Shown piece by piece: positions 8,768 to 17,827 of a DNA stretch of 54,589 nt; the first letter of the stretch is position 1, and every line of letters begins with the position of its first letter. The notes beneath the pieces were generated by a model. That model was not told where the DNA came from. It did no database searches and saw only the letters and a list, made by a program, of their open reading frames with translations. Position numbers and translations under genes: made by a program. This DNA is from an uncultured Collinsella sp. (lineage in GTDB: Bacteria > Actinomycetota > Coriobacteriia > Coriobacteriales > Coriobacteriaceae). The DNA is taken from positions 1-54,589 of the forward strand of contig UQZI01000004.1 in the NCBI GenBank assembly GCA_900545555.1, in the 5' to 3' direction.

Positions 8768-9658
8768 TTAATCCACGCGCTTGTCGCCCATAAAGAAGAG
8801 CGCCACCGTACCAGGTCCGGTGTGCGAACCGATCAGGGCACCGATATTGTTGATCTCAATCTTGCCTTTGAGCTGCGGAACTTGTTCCTCAATCAGCGCC
8901 GCAACGGCCTCGGCATCCTCGCGGCACGCCGAATGGGACAAGATGCATTTACCCGAATAATCCGCACCGTCCTGCACGTGTGCCATCATGGTCTTAGCCA
9001 TCTCGGAAATCGCGCGCTTCTTAGTGCGAATCTTCTCACGTGGCGACAGCCCACCTTCGCAATCGACCGTCATAAGCGGGCAAATCTTAAGCGCCGTGCC
9101 GATGATCGCGCTCGCGGCCGAAATGCGACCGCCGCGCAGGTAGCTCGACAGATCGGTCGAGAAGAACCAGTGGTGAAGGTTGAGTTTATGCTCCTCAATC
9201 CAAGCGGCCGTCTCGTCGAGCGAAGCGCCGCCATCGCGAACGTCGGCGGCACATTCCGCCAGCAGGCCAAAGCCCGAAGACGCCGCCAACGAATCGATGA
9301 CGCGCACCTTGCCGCCCTGAGGATAGCGATCCGCGAGCATCTGTGCCGCAACGCAGGCCGATCCATACGTGCCCGAAATACCCGACGACAACGTCAGGTG
9401 CAGCACGTCTTTACCCTCGGCAACAAACGGCTCCCAAAACTCCTCGTACTCACCCACGCTCACCTGAGACGTCTTGGGCATGGCGCCCGCGGATATCTGG
9501 GCAAAAAACTCGTCCGGCGTAATCGACTGATACAGATCGTCCGTATAGACAACATCGTCGATCTCGTAATGAAAACACACGACAGGGATATTGCGCGATT
9601 CAAAGAACTCCCGAGTTCGATCGGCGGCGGATTCACAGGTCAGGACAAAATCACTCAT
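8768..9658 (-). CDS. DegV family fatty-acid-binding protein
   Basis: DegV/FakB-type proteins bind a fatty acid and present it to a fatty acid kinase for phospholipid synthesis. The 296-residue protein shows the family pattern: SAAD near residue 11, PKTSQVSVGEYEEFW near 64, LSSGISGTYGSA near 95, the SLAASSGFGLL segment and a closing HTGPGTVALFF. The start at 9658 is chosen because AAGGAG lies five bases upstream; a start six codons earlier lacks a site. It is convergent with the gene at 7595. Confidence 0.95.
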   Translation of the reverse strand: MSDFVLTCESAADRTREFFESRNIPVVCFHYEIDDVVYTDDLYQSITPDEFFAQISAGAMPKTSQVSVGEYEEFWEPFVAEGKDVLHLTLSSGISGTYGSACVAAQMLADRYPQGGKVRVIDSLAASSGFGLLAECAADVRDGGASLDETAAWIEEHKLNLHHWFFSTDLSSYLRGGRISAASAIIGTALKICPLMTVDCEGGLSPREKIRTKKRAISEMAKTMMAHVQDGADYSGKCILSHSACREDAEAVAALIEEQVPQLKGKIEINNIGALIGSHTGPGTVALFFMGDKRVD

Positions 9659-9686
9659 ATGAGGCTCCTTACTCATTGCTGCGCAA

Positions 9687-9697
9687 ATTATCGCACA
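9687..9697 (-). promoter_or_regulatory. Possible extended -10 promoter for degV-family gene
   Basis: Read on the minus strand this is TGTGCGATAAT, identical to the element before metG. It sits about 30 bases upstream of the start codon. Confidence 0.4.
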
Positions 9698-9921
9698 GTG
9701 AGCCTATATACGGTACATATGTCCACTATTTACCAAATCGAACCAATAATAGCGAACATCTTTACCACCATCGTCTCCACCGACCCCACGCATAAATATC
9801 TGAGAAAACATCTTCTGTCGTCTCCACCCAACCGCCATATCTACCTCAACTAAATCGATTTACCAAACCGTTCGGCCAACAATTCGACCTCCCACCCCCA
9901 ATCGAAACAAAAGCGGCGCAT

Positions 9922-9951
9922 ACTGATAAACGTTTGACGCTGTTTATCAGT
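9922..9951 (+). promoter_or_regulatory. Perfect inverted repeat upstream of fbp (candidate operator)
   Basis: ACTGATAAAC and GTTTATCAGT form a perfect 10-bp inverted repeat separated by 10 bases, ending 27 bases before the fbp start codon and upstream of its ribosome site. The symmetry suits a dimeric repressor. A short T-run follows, so a weak hairpin role is also possible. The rest of 9698-9921 shows no gene. Confidence 0.55.
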
Positions 9952-9978
9952 TTTACCAACCCCATCGGAAGGTGTTTC

Positions 9979-11895
9979 ATGGTCGCATTCGATCGCAATC
10001 CGCAAGACTTCAAGTATCTGCGTCTGCTGTCGAAACAATTTCCCACCGAGCAATCCGCGTTTACCGAGATCATCAATCTCTCGGCCATCCTCAACCTGCC
10101 CAAAGGCACTGAGCATTTTATGAGCGACGTGCATGGCGAGTACGAAGCCTTTATGCACATCCTCAACAACTGCTCGGGCGTCGTGCGCGAGCATGTCGAC
10201 GAGATTTTTGGCGACACGCTCACCTTTGACGAGAAGGGCGAGCTGTGCACGCTCATCTACTACCCGCACGAGAAGATCGAGCTGGTCCGCAGCCAGCGCG
10301 AGGACTCGCCCACCTGGTACAAAACGATGCTTGACCAGCTCATCATGGTCGCCCGCTCGCTTTCGAGCCGCTATACGCGCTCCAAGGTGCGTAAGGCCAT
10401 CCCGCGCGATTACGCCTATATCATCGACGAGTTGTTGCACACGCACCCGGACGAGAACAACTATCGCGTGCGCTATCACGAGCGCATCGTGGAGTCCATT
10501 CTGGAGACCGCCAGCGCCGACGACTTTATCGAGTCGCTTGCCTCGCTCATCAAGCGCCTGGCCGTCGACCACCTGCACCTGGTGGGCGACATCTTCGACC
10601 GCGGTGGCGGCGCGGCCAAGATTATGGACCGCCTGCTCACCTACCATTCACTCGACATCCAGTGGGGCAACCACGACCTGCTGTGGATGGGCGCTGCGGC
10701 CGGTGAGCCCGCCTGCATCGCCACGGTGCTGCGCAACAACCTACGCTACGACAACTACGAGATCCTGGAGAACGACTACGGCATCTCGCTGCGTGAGCTT
10801 GTCGCCTTTGCCGATGCCACCTACACCGCCGGTGAGTCCATCACCCCGCTGATCAAGGCCATCAACGTGCTGCTCTTTAAGCTCGAGGGTCAGATTATCC
10901 AGCGCCACCCCGAGTTCGACATGACCGACCGCCTGCTACTCGACAAGATCGACCACGACGCCGGCACGGTCACGCTCGCCGACGGCAGCGTGTGGCCGCT
11001 CACGACCAACGACTTCCCCACCGTCGACCCGACGGACCCCTATACGCTCACGCCCGAGGAGCAGCACATCATCGACAAGCTCGTGTCCGAGTTTATCACC
11101 GCCGATCACCTGCATCGCCATATCGATTTCCTCTATTCCCACGGCTCGATGTACAAGGTCGCCAACGGCAACCTGCTGTTCCATGGCTGCGTGCCACTCA
11201 ACGAAGACGGCACCTTTAGCAGCATGAAATGCCTGAGCACCTGGCACGCTGGCCGCGATTATCTCGATTTTTGCGACCACATCGCCCGCCGCGCCTGGCG
11301 CGTGGGCGACCGCGACGCCCTCGACTGGATGTGGTACCTGTGGATTGGCTTTAACTCACCCGCCAGCGGACGCCTGGTGCGCACCTTTGAGCGCGCCTAT
11401 ATCGCCGATAAGAGCACCTGGGTCGAGCCGATGGACCCGTACTTTACGCTTACCAAGTCGCCCTCGGTCTGCGACGACATCATGCGCGAGTTTGGTGTCG
11501 CGCCCATGGCATGTTCACCGACCGGCCACATCATCAACGGCCACACGCCCGTTAAAACCACCAAGGGCGAGCAGCCCATCCGCGCCGAGGGCAAGCTGCT
11601 GGTCATCGATGGCGGCTTCTGCCGCGCTTACCATCCCAAGACGGGTATCGCCGGCTATACGCTCATCTCGAGCTCGCGCGGCTGCCGCCTCAAGTCGCAC
11701 CGGGCCTTTACGACGGTTGCCGAGGCACTCACACGCAACGTGGACATCGAGAGCGAGACCAATCGTTTTGACCAAGCAGACCGTCGCCGCATGGTGAGCG
11801 ACACCGATTCCGGTGTCAAGATCCGCAGCCAGATCCAGGACCTGCGCCAGCTGCTCGATGCATATAGAAACGGTGCTATCGAGGAGCGCGCCTAG
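9979..11895 (+). CDS. fbp: Class III fructose-1,6-bisphosphatase
   Basis: The enzyme removes the 1-phosphate of fructose-1,6-bisphosphate in gluconeogenesis. The 638-residue length and motifs fit the class III (Firmicutes-type) family: MSDVHGEYEAFMHIL near residue 50, HLVGDIFDRGG near 200 and IQWGNHDLLWMGA near 224, which are metallophosphoesterase metal-ligand blocks. GHTPVKTTKGE and LLVIDGGFCRAY follow in the C-terminal half. The start at 9979 follows GGAAGG; an upstream ATG at 9934 would run through the inverted repeat and lacks a ribosome site. Confidence 0.95.
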   Translation: MVAFDRNPQDFKYLRLLSKQFPTEQSAFTEIINLSAILNLPKGTEHFMSDVHGEYEAFMHILNNCSGVVREHVDEIFGDTLTFDEKGELCTLIYYPHEKIELVRSQREDSPTWYKTMLDQLIMVARSLSSRYTRSKVRKAIPRDYAYIIDELLHTHPDENNYRVRYHERIVESILETASADDFIESLASLIKRLAVDHLHLVGDIFDRGGGAAKIMDRLLTYHSLDIQWGNHDLLWMGAAAGEPACIATVLRNNLRYDNYEILENDYGISLRELVAFADATYTAGESITPLIKAINVLLFKLEGQIIQRHPEFDMTDRLLLDKIDHDAGTVTLADGSVWPLTTNDFPTVDPTDPYTLTPEEQHIIDKLVSEFITADHLHRHIDFLYSHGSMYKVANGNLLFHGCVPLNEDGTFSSMKCLSTWHAGRDYLDFCDHIARRAWRVGDRDALDWMWYLWIGFNSPASGRLVRTFERAYIADKSTWVEPMDPYFTLTKSPSVCDDIMREFGVAPMACSPTGHIINGHTPVKTTKGEQPIRAEGKLLVIDGGFCRAYHPKTGIAGYTLISSSRGCRLKSHRAFTTVAEALTRNVDIESETNRFDQADRRRMVSDTDSGVKIRSQIQDLRQLLDAYRNGAIEERA

Positions 11896-11973
11896 CTCCA
11901 CCCGTGGGGATTGGCTAAACTTGCTGAGTTTGTCATCCCCGCGGCGCTTCGGCGCCAGCTTAAGGCAGGTACC

Positions 11974-12369
11974 ATGCAAAAGCTCCTTGCGCAGATCATG
12001 AAATTTGGCGTCGTCGGTGTCATTGCCACGGTCATCGACTTTGGCATTATGAATCTGCTCCACTACGGTCTGGGCCTCAACATCCTAATCGCCAACACCA
12101 GCGGCTTTATCATCTCACTCATCTTTAACTACCTCGCCAGCATGAAGTACGTGTTTGCGCACAAGGAGGGCATGAGCCGCCGCCGCGAGTTCATTATCTT
12201 TGTCGTGCTGTCCGTGATCGGCCTGGTACTCAACGACGCTATCGTGTTGACACTCAACGCCGGTCTGGGACTCGAGGCCAATATCGCCAAGATCTGCGCC
12301 ACCGCGCTTGTCATGGTCTACAACTTTGTGACCCGAAAGATCTTCCTGGAAGGCGACGAGACCAAATAG
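11974..12369 (+). CDS. GtrA family membrane protein (first copy)
   Basis: GtrA-like proteins have four membrane helices and are linked to movement of lipid-linked sugars for surface polysaccharides. The product from ATG 11974 (site AAGGCAGG) is 131 residues with four hydrophobic segments. It has the family-typical FNYLASMKYVF after helix 2 and a basic C-terminus NFVTRKIFLE. A TTG start at 11911 is possible but has poor spacing. It lies 78 bases after fbp and is paralogous to the gene at 12589. Confidence 0.9.
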   Translation: MQKLLAQIMKFGVVGVIATVIDFGIMNLLHYGLGLNILIANTSGFIISLIFNYLASMKYVFAHKEGMSRRREFIIFVVLSVIGLVLNDAIVLTLNAGLGLEANIAKICATALVMVYNFVTRKIFLEGDETK

Positions 12370-12391
12370 CTCGACACCCCTGCAGCATTAC

Positions 12392-12439
12392 GGCGCCCAC
12401 GGACGACGCGCGCTCAGCGCAGTATCGTCCGTGGGTGCC
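12392..12439. other. Long imperfect hairpin between the two GtrA genes
   Basis: GGCGCCCACGGACGA pairs with TCGTCCGTGGGTGCC (one mismatch) across an 18-base loop. No T-run follows, so it is not a textbook intrinsic terminator. It may act as a processing or weak termination structure. Confidence 0.5.
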
Positions 12440-12588
12440 GCTCGTTTACGGGCAATTTTTCAACGTTTGCGGATTAGCACTTGATAATTTGGCGAGTTCG
12501 TATAGTTCTTGGCAAAGACCTTACGTTTCCCTTGCAAAAGCTCTAAAGTATCCTCTGCTCGATTCGTCAACGCATTGGATGTGATTAC

Positions 12589-12996
12589 GTGCGCAAGGCA
12601 CTGGCACAACCTCATACTAAGCAGTTCCTCAAGTTCGCTGTCGTGGGCCTTATCTCCTTTGGCATCGACTGGGGTATGCTCATTGCGCTCGTCGAGCTGT
12701 TCCACCTCGACTTTTTGATGAGCACCACGGTCTCGTTCATCACGTCCGTCGTGGTCAACTACTGGCTCAGCATGAAGTACGTGTTCGACCATCGCGAGGG
12801 CATGAGCCGCAAGCGCGAGTTCACGATCTTCACCATCCTGTCGGTGATCGGCCTGGGCCTCAACGACCTGTACATGTTTGTGGGCGTCACGTTTTTGAGC
12901 ATCGGCTACCAGGCCATGAAAGCAATCGCTACGTTCCTCGTCACCTGGTACAACTACTTCAGCCGCCGCTTCTTCCTCGAGGGCGCACGGTCGTAG
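12589..12996 (+). CDS. GtrA family membrane protein (second copy)
   Basis: This 135-residue four-helix protein aligns along its length with the first GtrA. It shares NYWLSMKYVFDHREGMSRKR and a C-terminal YNYFSRRFFLEG, so the pair arose by duplication. The start is a GTG with no strong ribosome site. A clear terminator follows at 13023. The partner glycosyltransferase often seen with GtrA is not adjacent. Confidence 0.88.
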   Translation: MRKALAQPHTKQFLKFAVVGLISFGIDWGMLIALVELFHLDFLMSTTVSFITSVVVNYWLSMKYVFDHREGMSRKREFTIFTILSVIGLGLNDLYMFVGVTFLSIGYQAMKAIATFLVTWYNYFSRRFFLEGARS

Positions 12997-13022
12997 TCGA
13001 TTCACTATTTGCTTGAATGTAT

Positions 13023-13056
13023 AACCGGTTGGAATTCCCGTTCCAACCGGTTTTTT
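13023..13056 (+). terminator. Rho-independent terminator after the second GtrA gene
   Basis: AACCGGTTGGAA and TTCCAACCGGTT form a perfect 12-bp stem with a six-base loop, continued by a T-run on the plus strand. Confidence 0.95.
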
Positions 13057-13095
13057 GTTTGCCGAGGTCCCCGGCGACCAAGTCCTCTACGCATG

Positions 13096-13135
13096 AAAAG
13101 CGGGCGGCCCGGATGTTTGTCCGAACCGCCCGCTT
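13096..13135 (-). terminator. Rho-independent terminator for the DUF4430 operon
   Basis: On the minus strand AAGCGGGCGG pairs with CCGCCCGCTT and is followed by TTTC, 20 bases beyond the stop at 13156. Confidence 0.85.
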
Positions 13136-13155
13136 GGTGCGATATGTCGAGGTCT

Positions 13156-14040
13156 CTAGCCCGTTACGTAATACCAGACCACGTTGTCGCCGTTGGAGAG
13201 AACGTAGTTGCTGCACGCCGTCATGGGCGTTGTGCCGTTGACGGAGTACATCCAGCCACTCGTGCCGCCGTACTGTTTCTCGGCCAAACCACCAATCGCG
13301 GAGACATACGTGCCGTACGACGAGCCATGTGCGTTGACAGAAAGGCCCAGCGCGCACAGGGCATCGTAGACGGTAGCACCTTCGTCAAAGGTAAAGGTGC
13401 CACCAGAGGACACAGGATTGCCCACAGCGCTCGATGTAACCGAAACCGTCACTGTTACGTAGCTGGACTCCTGCGAGCCGCTCTGGCCGCCCGAGGAGGC
13501 GTTTCCACCATTAGAGCTGGAGGCTCCATCAGACGACTGGCCGCCGCCCGAAGAAGCACCGCCAGACACATTGGAAGTATCGCCGGCTCCCGTATTCTGG
13601 GCAGCGGATTTATCTCCAGACTTCTTGCCGTCCTGACCATCGGACTTCTTGCTATCCGAGCTTTTATCCGATTCCTTGTTTGAAGACTCGGAATCGTCCT
13701 TGGACTCATCCTTTGCGTCATTCGATGACTTGGAATCCTTGGAACTGGCCTCGCCCGAAGTCGTAGTCGTGCCAGACGCCTTGGTGTCCTTGGTGACGAC
13801 GCTCTCCCCCGTCACGGTCTGAATGATCCAGTCGATGGACCAGGCACCGCTTGTGGAAGGATGGACGAAACCCAGCGAGACGACGATCAGAATGGTGCAC
13901 GCGGCAGTCAGAACGCCAAGGAGCGCCTTGCGACGAGGGGCGGACGCCGCCGAAGCGGCGCCCTTTTGCTTTGCATCGTCGAACTGAATGAACGATGAAT
14001 CTGGTTGCTTGGGGTCAGCGTCCTTGGATTTATTGGACAC
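13156..14040 (-). CDS. Membrane-anchored DUF4430 (transcobalamin-like) protein
   Basis: The roughly 294-residue protein has a cytoplasmic N-terminus, one membrane helix (about 40-62), and a long Ser/Lys/Asp then Gly/Ser-rich extracellular linker (about 85-195). It ends in a DUF4430 domain (GTFTFDEGATVYDALCALG through TSGWMYSVNG and GDNVVWYYVTG). DUF4430 resembles the C-terminal domain of transcobalamin/intrinsic factor. The start at GTG 14040 is preferred because GGTGAGG precedes it; GTG 14049 directly abuts the upstream stop. It is the second gene after the cobalamin riboswitch, so a B12-related binding role is inferred. Confidence 0.85.
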   Translation of the reverse strand: MSNKSKDADPKQPDSSFIQFDDAKQKGAASAASAPRRKALLGVLTAACTILIVVSLGFVHPSTSGAWSIDWIIQTVTGESVVTKDTKASGTTTTSGEASSKDSKSSNDAKDESKDDSESSNKESDKSSDSKKSDGQDGKKSGDKSAAQNTGAGDTSNVSGGASSGGGQSSDGASSSNGGNASSGGQSGSQESSYVTVTVSVTSSAVGNPVSSGGTFTFDEGATVYDALCALGLSVNAHGSSYGTYVSAIGGLAEKQYGGTSGWMYSVNGTTPMTACSNYVLSNGDNVVWYYVTG

Positions 14041-14049
14041 AGCCCTCAC

Positions 14050-17000
14050 CTACCGACGTTTGGTGAACACGAGCACGCCGACGATGGCGAGACCGATGAC
14101 GCCGGCGGCAACGCCAACAATGGCGAGCGGGTTGATGCCAGTCTCCTGCTCGGAAGCACTAGAGGACTTCTTAGCAGTGGTCGTGGAAACAGCACCCGTA
14201 TCGGACTTGGAATCGGACTTCTTGTCGGACTTGCTGTCCTTCTTGTCAGACTTCTTGTCAGACTTCTTCTCGTCCTTCTTATCGGACTTATCGGCGTCCT
14301 TCTTGTCGGACTTGTTGTCCTTGGTCTCGGTCTTGGTCGACACCGTCGTCTTGGTCGTCGGCTTATGACCCGGGGCGATAGCGCCGCCGACCTGCTGGCC
14401 CTTCGTGCCGGAGCCGGAACCCGTGCCCGTGCCAGCACCGGAACCGTTGCCAGCGCCACCGTTGCCACCATTAGTGTCAGAACCGCCATTGCCGCCAGGG
14501 TTAACAGCATTCTTGGTCCACTTGGCATACAGCGTCAGATCGGCCGTCACCGGCGTGCTAAAGCCATACGCCTGCGTGCAAGCCTCATCGGTATACCAGC
14601 CAGCGAAGGTGTAGCCATCGCGCGTCGGATCGGCCGGCTTGACCAACTTGCCGTCGGCCGTAGTTTGGAAGTCGACCTTAGAACCCTCGCCAGTCTCAAA
14701 CGAGACCTTAACGCCACCACTCAGCTTGAAAAGCGTGCCGGAATCGTTGATGTAGTAGAGGTTACCCTTGGCATCGCAGGCAATCGGCGAGTCACAGTAA
14801 TTGTTGTGTCCCGCTGCGCTAAACGCACCGGTCGCCTGCGCGTCACCCATCTTGTAGCGATACACGCCACCGCCCGAGGTGTAGCTCACATAGTCGGAAG
14901 TCGCACCATAGTTGACAGTGAAATAAACGTACGCGTCATCCGCCTGGACACTCACGAGCGGTGCGCCCTTGATGCCACCGGCAGGAAGCACGGAGCCATC
15001 GGCAGACGAAACCAACGTCGTAGCAAAGTCATTATCAAGGTCGACAATCGCCAGCGCCGAACCGCCAGAAACCTCGCCACCGACAATTAGCTTATTGCCA
15101 TACAGCGTGGGCATGCAGGCACAACCCGTAAGACCAAGATCGATGACGCGTTCTTCGGAAATGCGCGAAGAGGCCCTTGCGTTTGCGTCCGACAGTGCCA
15201 GCACGTGGAGCTTGCCGTCACGCGAGATCACATAGGCATGCTTGCCGTCTTTGGACAGTACACAGCCGGAGTTGACGATGGCACCAACCGAAACGCTGCC
15301 GAGCACATCACCCGTCGACTTGCTAAGCATCTCAACGGTACCCGCACTCGTCGGAACCAGAATATAGCCGTCGCCCACTGTAGCGCTCGTCCAGTAGTAG
15401 CCCTCATCAGCATTAACATGCTGCCAAGAAACAGCGCCGGTCAGTATATTAATACGCGTCAGGTGACCGTTATTGTACGTACTCGTTCCATAGTCGACAT
15501 CAACGGTGCCAACGTAGAGATAGTTGCCATCGACCGTCAGCTGGGAATTTGACTGGGCAGATTTGCTCACAGAGTCAGTGACCCAAACCGTCGTCAGCGT
15601 ATCGGCCGTCAGAGCCTGGACCGCACCGCCGTCGAGCGGGACGATGACCAAGCCTTTCGTATAAATCGGACGCGTGGTGTAGCCAATCGCAGTCTGAAGG
15701 TTCGACTCGGCAAGCACCTTGCCCGACTCGGCGTCGATCTTAAGCAAACGCTTGTTCACGGCAAGGTAAACGTTGCCGTTCACGACAATAGGCTCACTCG
15801 CATTGGGATACGTGGCACCCGAGTAGGCCCTCCAATCGAACGTCCAAGAGCTTGCCAGCGCGCCCGTAGGCGTGGACACGTTCTTGACCACCGCATTGGA
15901 ATTGCCACTCCAGTCGGCTTTCCAATCGGTCGGGCGCGAAGCGCTCGGATCGACTACGACTTCATCGGGATTAGGAACGGTGTCGCCAGGGGCGTAAGCC
16001 CAGACGATTTTGTCGCCCGACTTGAGCACGTAATCGCTATCGAGCTGAGGCCCGGGAACGCCGTTGACAAAGAACGACCATGCACCCGACAGCTCGGTGC
16101 CATCAAGCGGGGAGACAAGACTATGAACACCCCAATAACCAAATTGGTCGTACATCTTGGACTCAATGCCAATGGCATCGAAGTAGGCAGCGGAAGCGTC
16201 CTTGATCGTCGTGCCCTCGACAAACACCTGCGTCGAAGGATCGGTCCAGCGCTGCGCCTTCTCATCCTTCTTACCGATGATCTCCATTGAAACGGAAACC
16301 TGGCCGGGCATGGTTCCATCAAAGCCATAGACCCAAGTAACCTTGTCCCCGGCCTTGAGTGTGTAATTGCCCGCGCCGACATTGGCCGCCTGACCGTTAA
16401 CGAAGAACTGCCAGAATTTCCAAGTGTTTTCGTTAACTTTCTCGCTCGAAAGCGTCACGGTCTTGTTGAACGGTGAAGTCAGCGACTCGAGATACCAGCC
16501 GTACGTGCCTTTCCCCGTTTTGGCGCCAATGCCGGCCTTTTTAAAGGCCTGCTCGGAAAGATCAGCAGCGGTCGTGCCCTCTTCCACCAAAGCTGTCGTG
16601 GGCTGCGCCCATGTCTGCTGAGCGCCCGAGGCGTCCTGGCCGACAACGGTGCAGCTAACGGAAATCTGATTGGCGGGCGCGGGGTCACCGTACTTCGAGT
16701 AGCACCAGACGACGGAGTCGCCGTCCTTGAGCGTGTAGCCGCCGGCGCCGACCGCGGAGGCGCTGCCGTTGACGAACAGCTGCCAGTGCGCGCCGGTCGC
16801 CGGGTCGTAGGCGAGCGTGCGGCCCGCGTCGAAGGGCGACGTGATCGAGTTGAGCGCCCAGCCCCAGGAGCCGTTGGGGTCGTAGTCGGCCTTGAGGCCG
16901 GCCTGCCTGAAGAGCTGCTCGGAGAGGTCGGCCGCGGTCGAGCCCTCCTTCAGAGCGATCTGCTGCGCGGCGGCCCAGGTCTGCTGGACGCCCTTGGCGT

Positions 17001-17553
17001 CGGTGCCGACGACGGAGCACGTGGCCGCGACCTCTTGGCTTGCGGCTTCGGTAGGCTGAGATTCAGCCTCATCGGAAGCGGCTACAACACTTTTGACGTT
17101 CTGTTCGGATGAATCCGGCGAAGCAGTAGAAGCCTCGACTGCGGCAGAATCGTCCGACGCTACGCCGTTGCTATCTGCGGCATTCGCCGAAGCGCCATCG
17201 TTAACCGACGCATCGCTCGCGTTAGAGCCGGTTTCAGAAACGACACCGTCGGCAGCACCGTCCGCGGCACCCGTGCCCTCGCCCGGCGTCGCAGCCTGAG
17301 CCACAGCCTCGGCAATGCCCTCGGCGCCCTCGGCCCACAGCTGAGCCGGCGTGGTGCCAAAGGCCATCGCGAAGGCCAGGAATGCCGCCAGGCCGCGCTT
17401 GGCTACGCCGCATGCAATCGCGCCACGGCGATGCAACGAGGCGCGCTCGCGCTCGTCCTCAAACATATCCATTTGTCCCCCATTGTCTGTACTTGGAGCG
17501 TTGCCTTGAGGCTGCCCCACGTCATCGCGCATGTTGCGCTCGAGTTCCCCCAT
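14050..17553 (-). CDS. Large B12-regulated surface protein with three DUF4430 repeats, a beta-propeller and an InlB-like repeat
   Basis: The 1167-residue protein starts at ATG 17553, preceded by GGAAGGGGGG. A signal-like hydrophobic stretch lies at about 50-72. An acidic, Ala/Ser-rich linker follows, then three DUF4430-like repeats (about 174-288, 294-414, 421-528), each with GSTAADLSEQ-type and FFVNG-type motifs. A PQQ/WD-like propeller region (about 540-940) contains repeated VNGNVYLAV, VDGNYLYVG and GNLYYINDSG strands. A Listeria-Bacteroides repeat follows (DGYTFAGWYTDEACTQ, about 980), then Gly/Asn and Lys/Asp-Ser linkers and a C-terminal helix with an Arg tail. EQETG before that helix may be a degenerate sorting signal. 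Its position behind a cobalamin riboswitch suggests corrinoid capture at the cell surface; this is inference. Confidence 0.85.
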   Translation of the reverse strand: MGELERNMRDDVGQPQGNAPSTDNGGQMDMFEDERERASLHRRGAIACGVAKRGLAAFLAFAMAFGTTPAQLWAEGAEGIAEAVAQAATPGEGTGAADGAADGVVSETGSNASDASVNDGASANAADSNGVASDDSAAVEASTASPDSSEQNVKSVVAASDEAESQPTEAASQEVAATCSVVGTDAKGVQQTWAAAQQIALKEGSTAADLSEQLFRQAGLKADYDPNGSWGWALNSITSPFDAGRTLAYDPATGAHWQLFVNGSASAVGAGGYTLKDGDSVVWCYSKYGDPAPANQISVSCTVVGQDASGAQQTWAQPTTALVEEGTTAADLSEQAFKKAGIGAKTGKGTYGWYLESLTSPFNKTVTLSSEKVNENTWKFWQFFVNGQAANVGAGNYTLKAGDKVTWVYGFDGTMPGQVSVSMEIIGKKDEKAQRWTDPSTQVFVEGTTIKDASAAYFDAIGIESKMYDQFGYWGVHSLVSPLDGTELSGAWSFFVNGVPGPQLDSDYVLKSGDKIVWAYAPGDTVPNPDEVVVDPSASRPTDWKADWSGNSNAVVKNVSTPTGALASSWTFDWRAYSGATYPNASEPIVVNGNVYLAVNKRLLKIDAESGKVLAESNLQTAIGYTTRPIYTKGLVIVPLDGGAVQALTADTLTTVWVTDSVSKSAQSNSQLTVDGNYLYVGTVDVDYGTSTYNNGHLTRINILTGAVSWQHVNADEGYYWTSATVGDGYILVPTSAGTVEMLSKSTGDVLGSVSVGAIVNSGCVLSKDGKHAYVISRDGKLHVLALSDANARASSRISEERVIDLGLTGCACMPTLYGNKLIVGGEVSGGSALAIVDLDNDFATTLVSSADGSVLPAGGIKGAPLVSVQADDAYVYFTVNYGATSDYVSYTSGGGVYRYKMGDAQATGAFSAAGHNNYCDSPIACDAKGNLYYINDSGTLFKLSGGVKVSFETGEGSKVDFQTTADGKLVKPADPTRDGYTFAGWYTDEACTQAYGFSTPVTADLTLYAKWTKNAVNPGGNGGSDTNGGNGGAGNGSGAGTGTGSGSGTKGQQVGGAIAPGHKPTTKTTVSTKTETKDNKSDKKDADKSDKKDEKKSDKKSDKKDSKSDKKSDSKSDTGAVSTTTAKKSSSASEQETGINPLAIVGVAAGVIGLAIVGVLVFTKRR

Positions 17554-17599
17554 CGGGGTCCCCCCTTCCCTCCAGAGCCCTATGCACACCGGCGGCATA

Positions 17600-17790
17600 C
17601 GCCGCAGCCGCACGCAAGATGGGAGGCGATCCGACTTAACCTTAACGACTCGGGCGCGCCGTCCGATCTGCGACGCGAACATCCCGAGCCAAGAGGAATT
17701 ACGGTTACTGGTACAGCCGGGGACTTGCACCCCGATTCTCCCAAACGCGCAGGAAAACCGCGCATTCGTGCGTCTCCGCACCACCATCTA
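17600..17790 (-). promoter_or_regulatory. Cobalamin riboswitch
   Basis: On the minus strand the leader contains GGGAGAATC, then GGGGTGCAAGTCCCC, then GGCTGTACCAGTAACCGTAA (17732-17698). A B12-box-like AAGTCGGATCGCCTCCC lies at about 17620-17636. These match in order the GGTGCAAxTCC, CTGT and AGTCxGGAxxCC elements of the family. It ends about 45 bases before the start codon of the DUF4430 surface protein. Edges are approximate. Confidence 0.8.
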
Positions 17791-17799
17791 GGCCATCGA

Positions 17800-17827
17800 T
17801 TATTACCGTTAAAATGGTATCACGCAA
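17800..17827 (-). promoter_or_regulatory. Candidate promoter for the riboswitch operon
   Basis: Read on the minus strand, TTGCGT (17827-17822) is separated by 16 bases from TAATAA (17805-17800). It lies just upstream of the riboswitch and overlaps the terminator of the preceding gene by a few bases. Confidence 0.55.
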
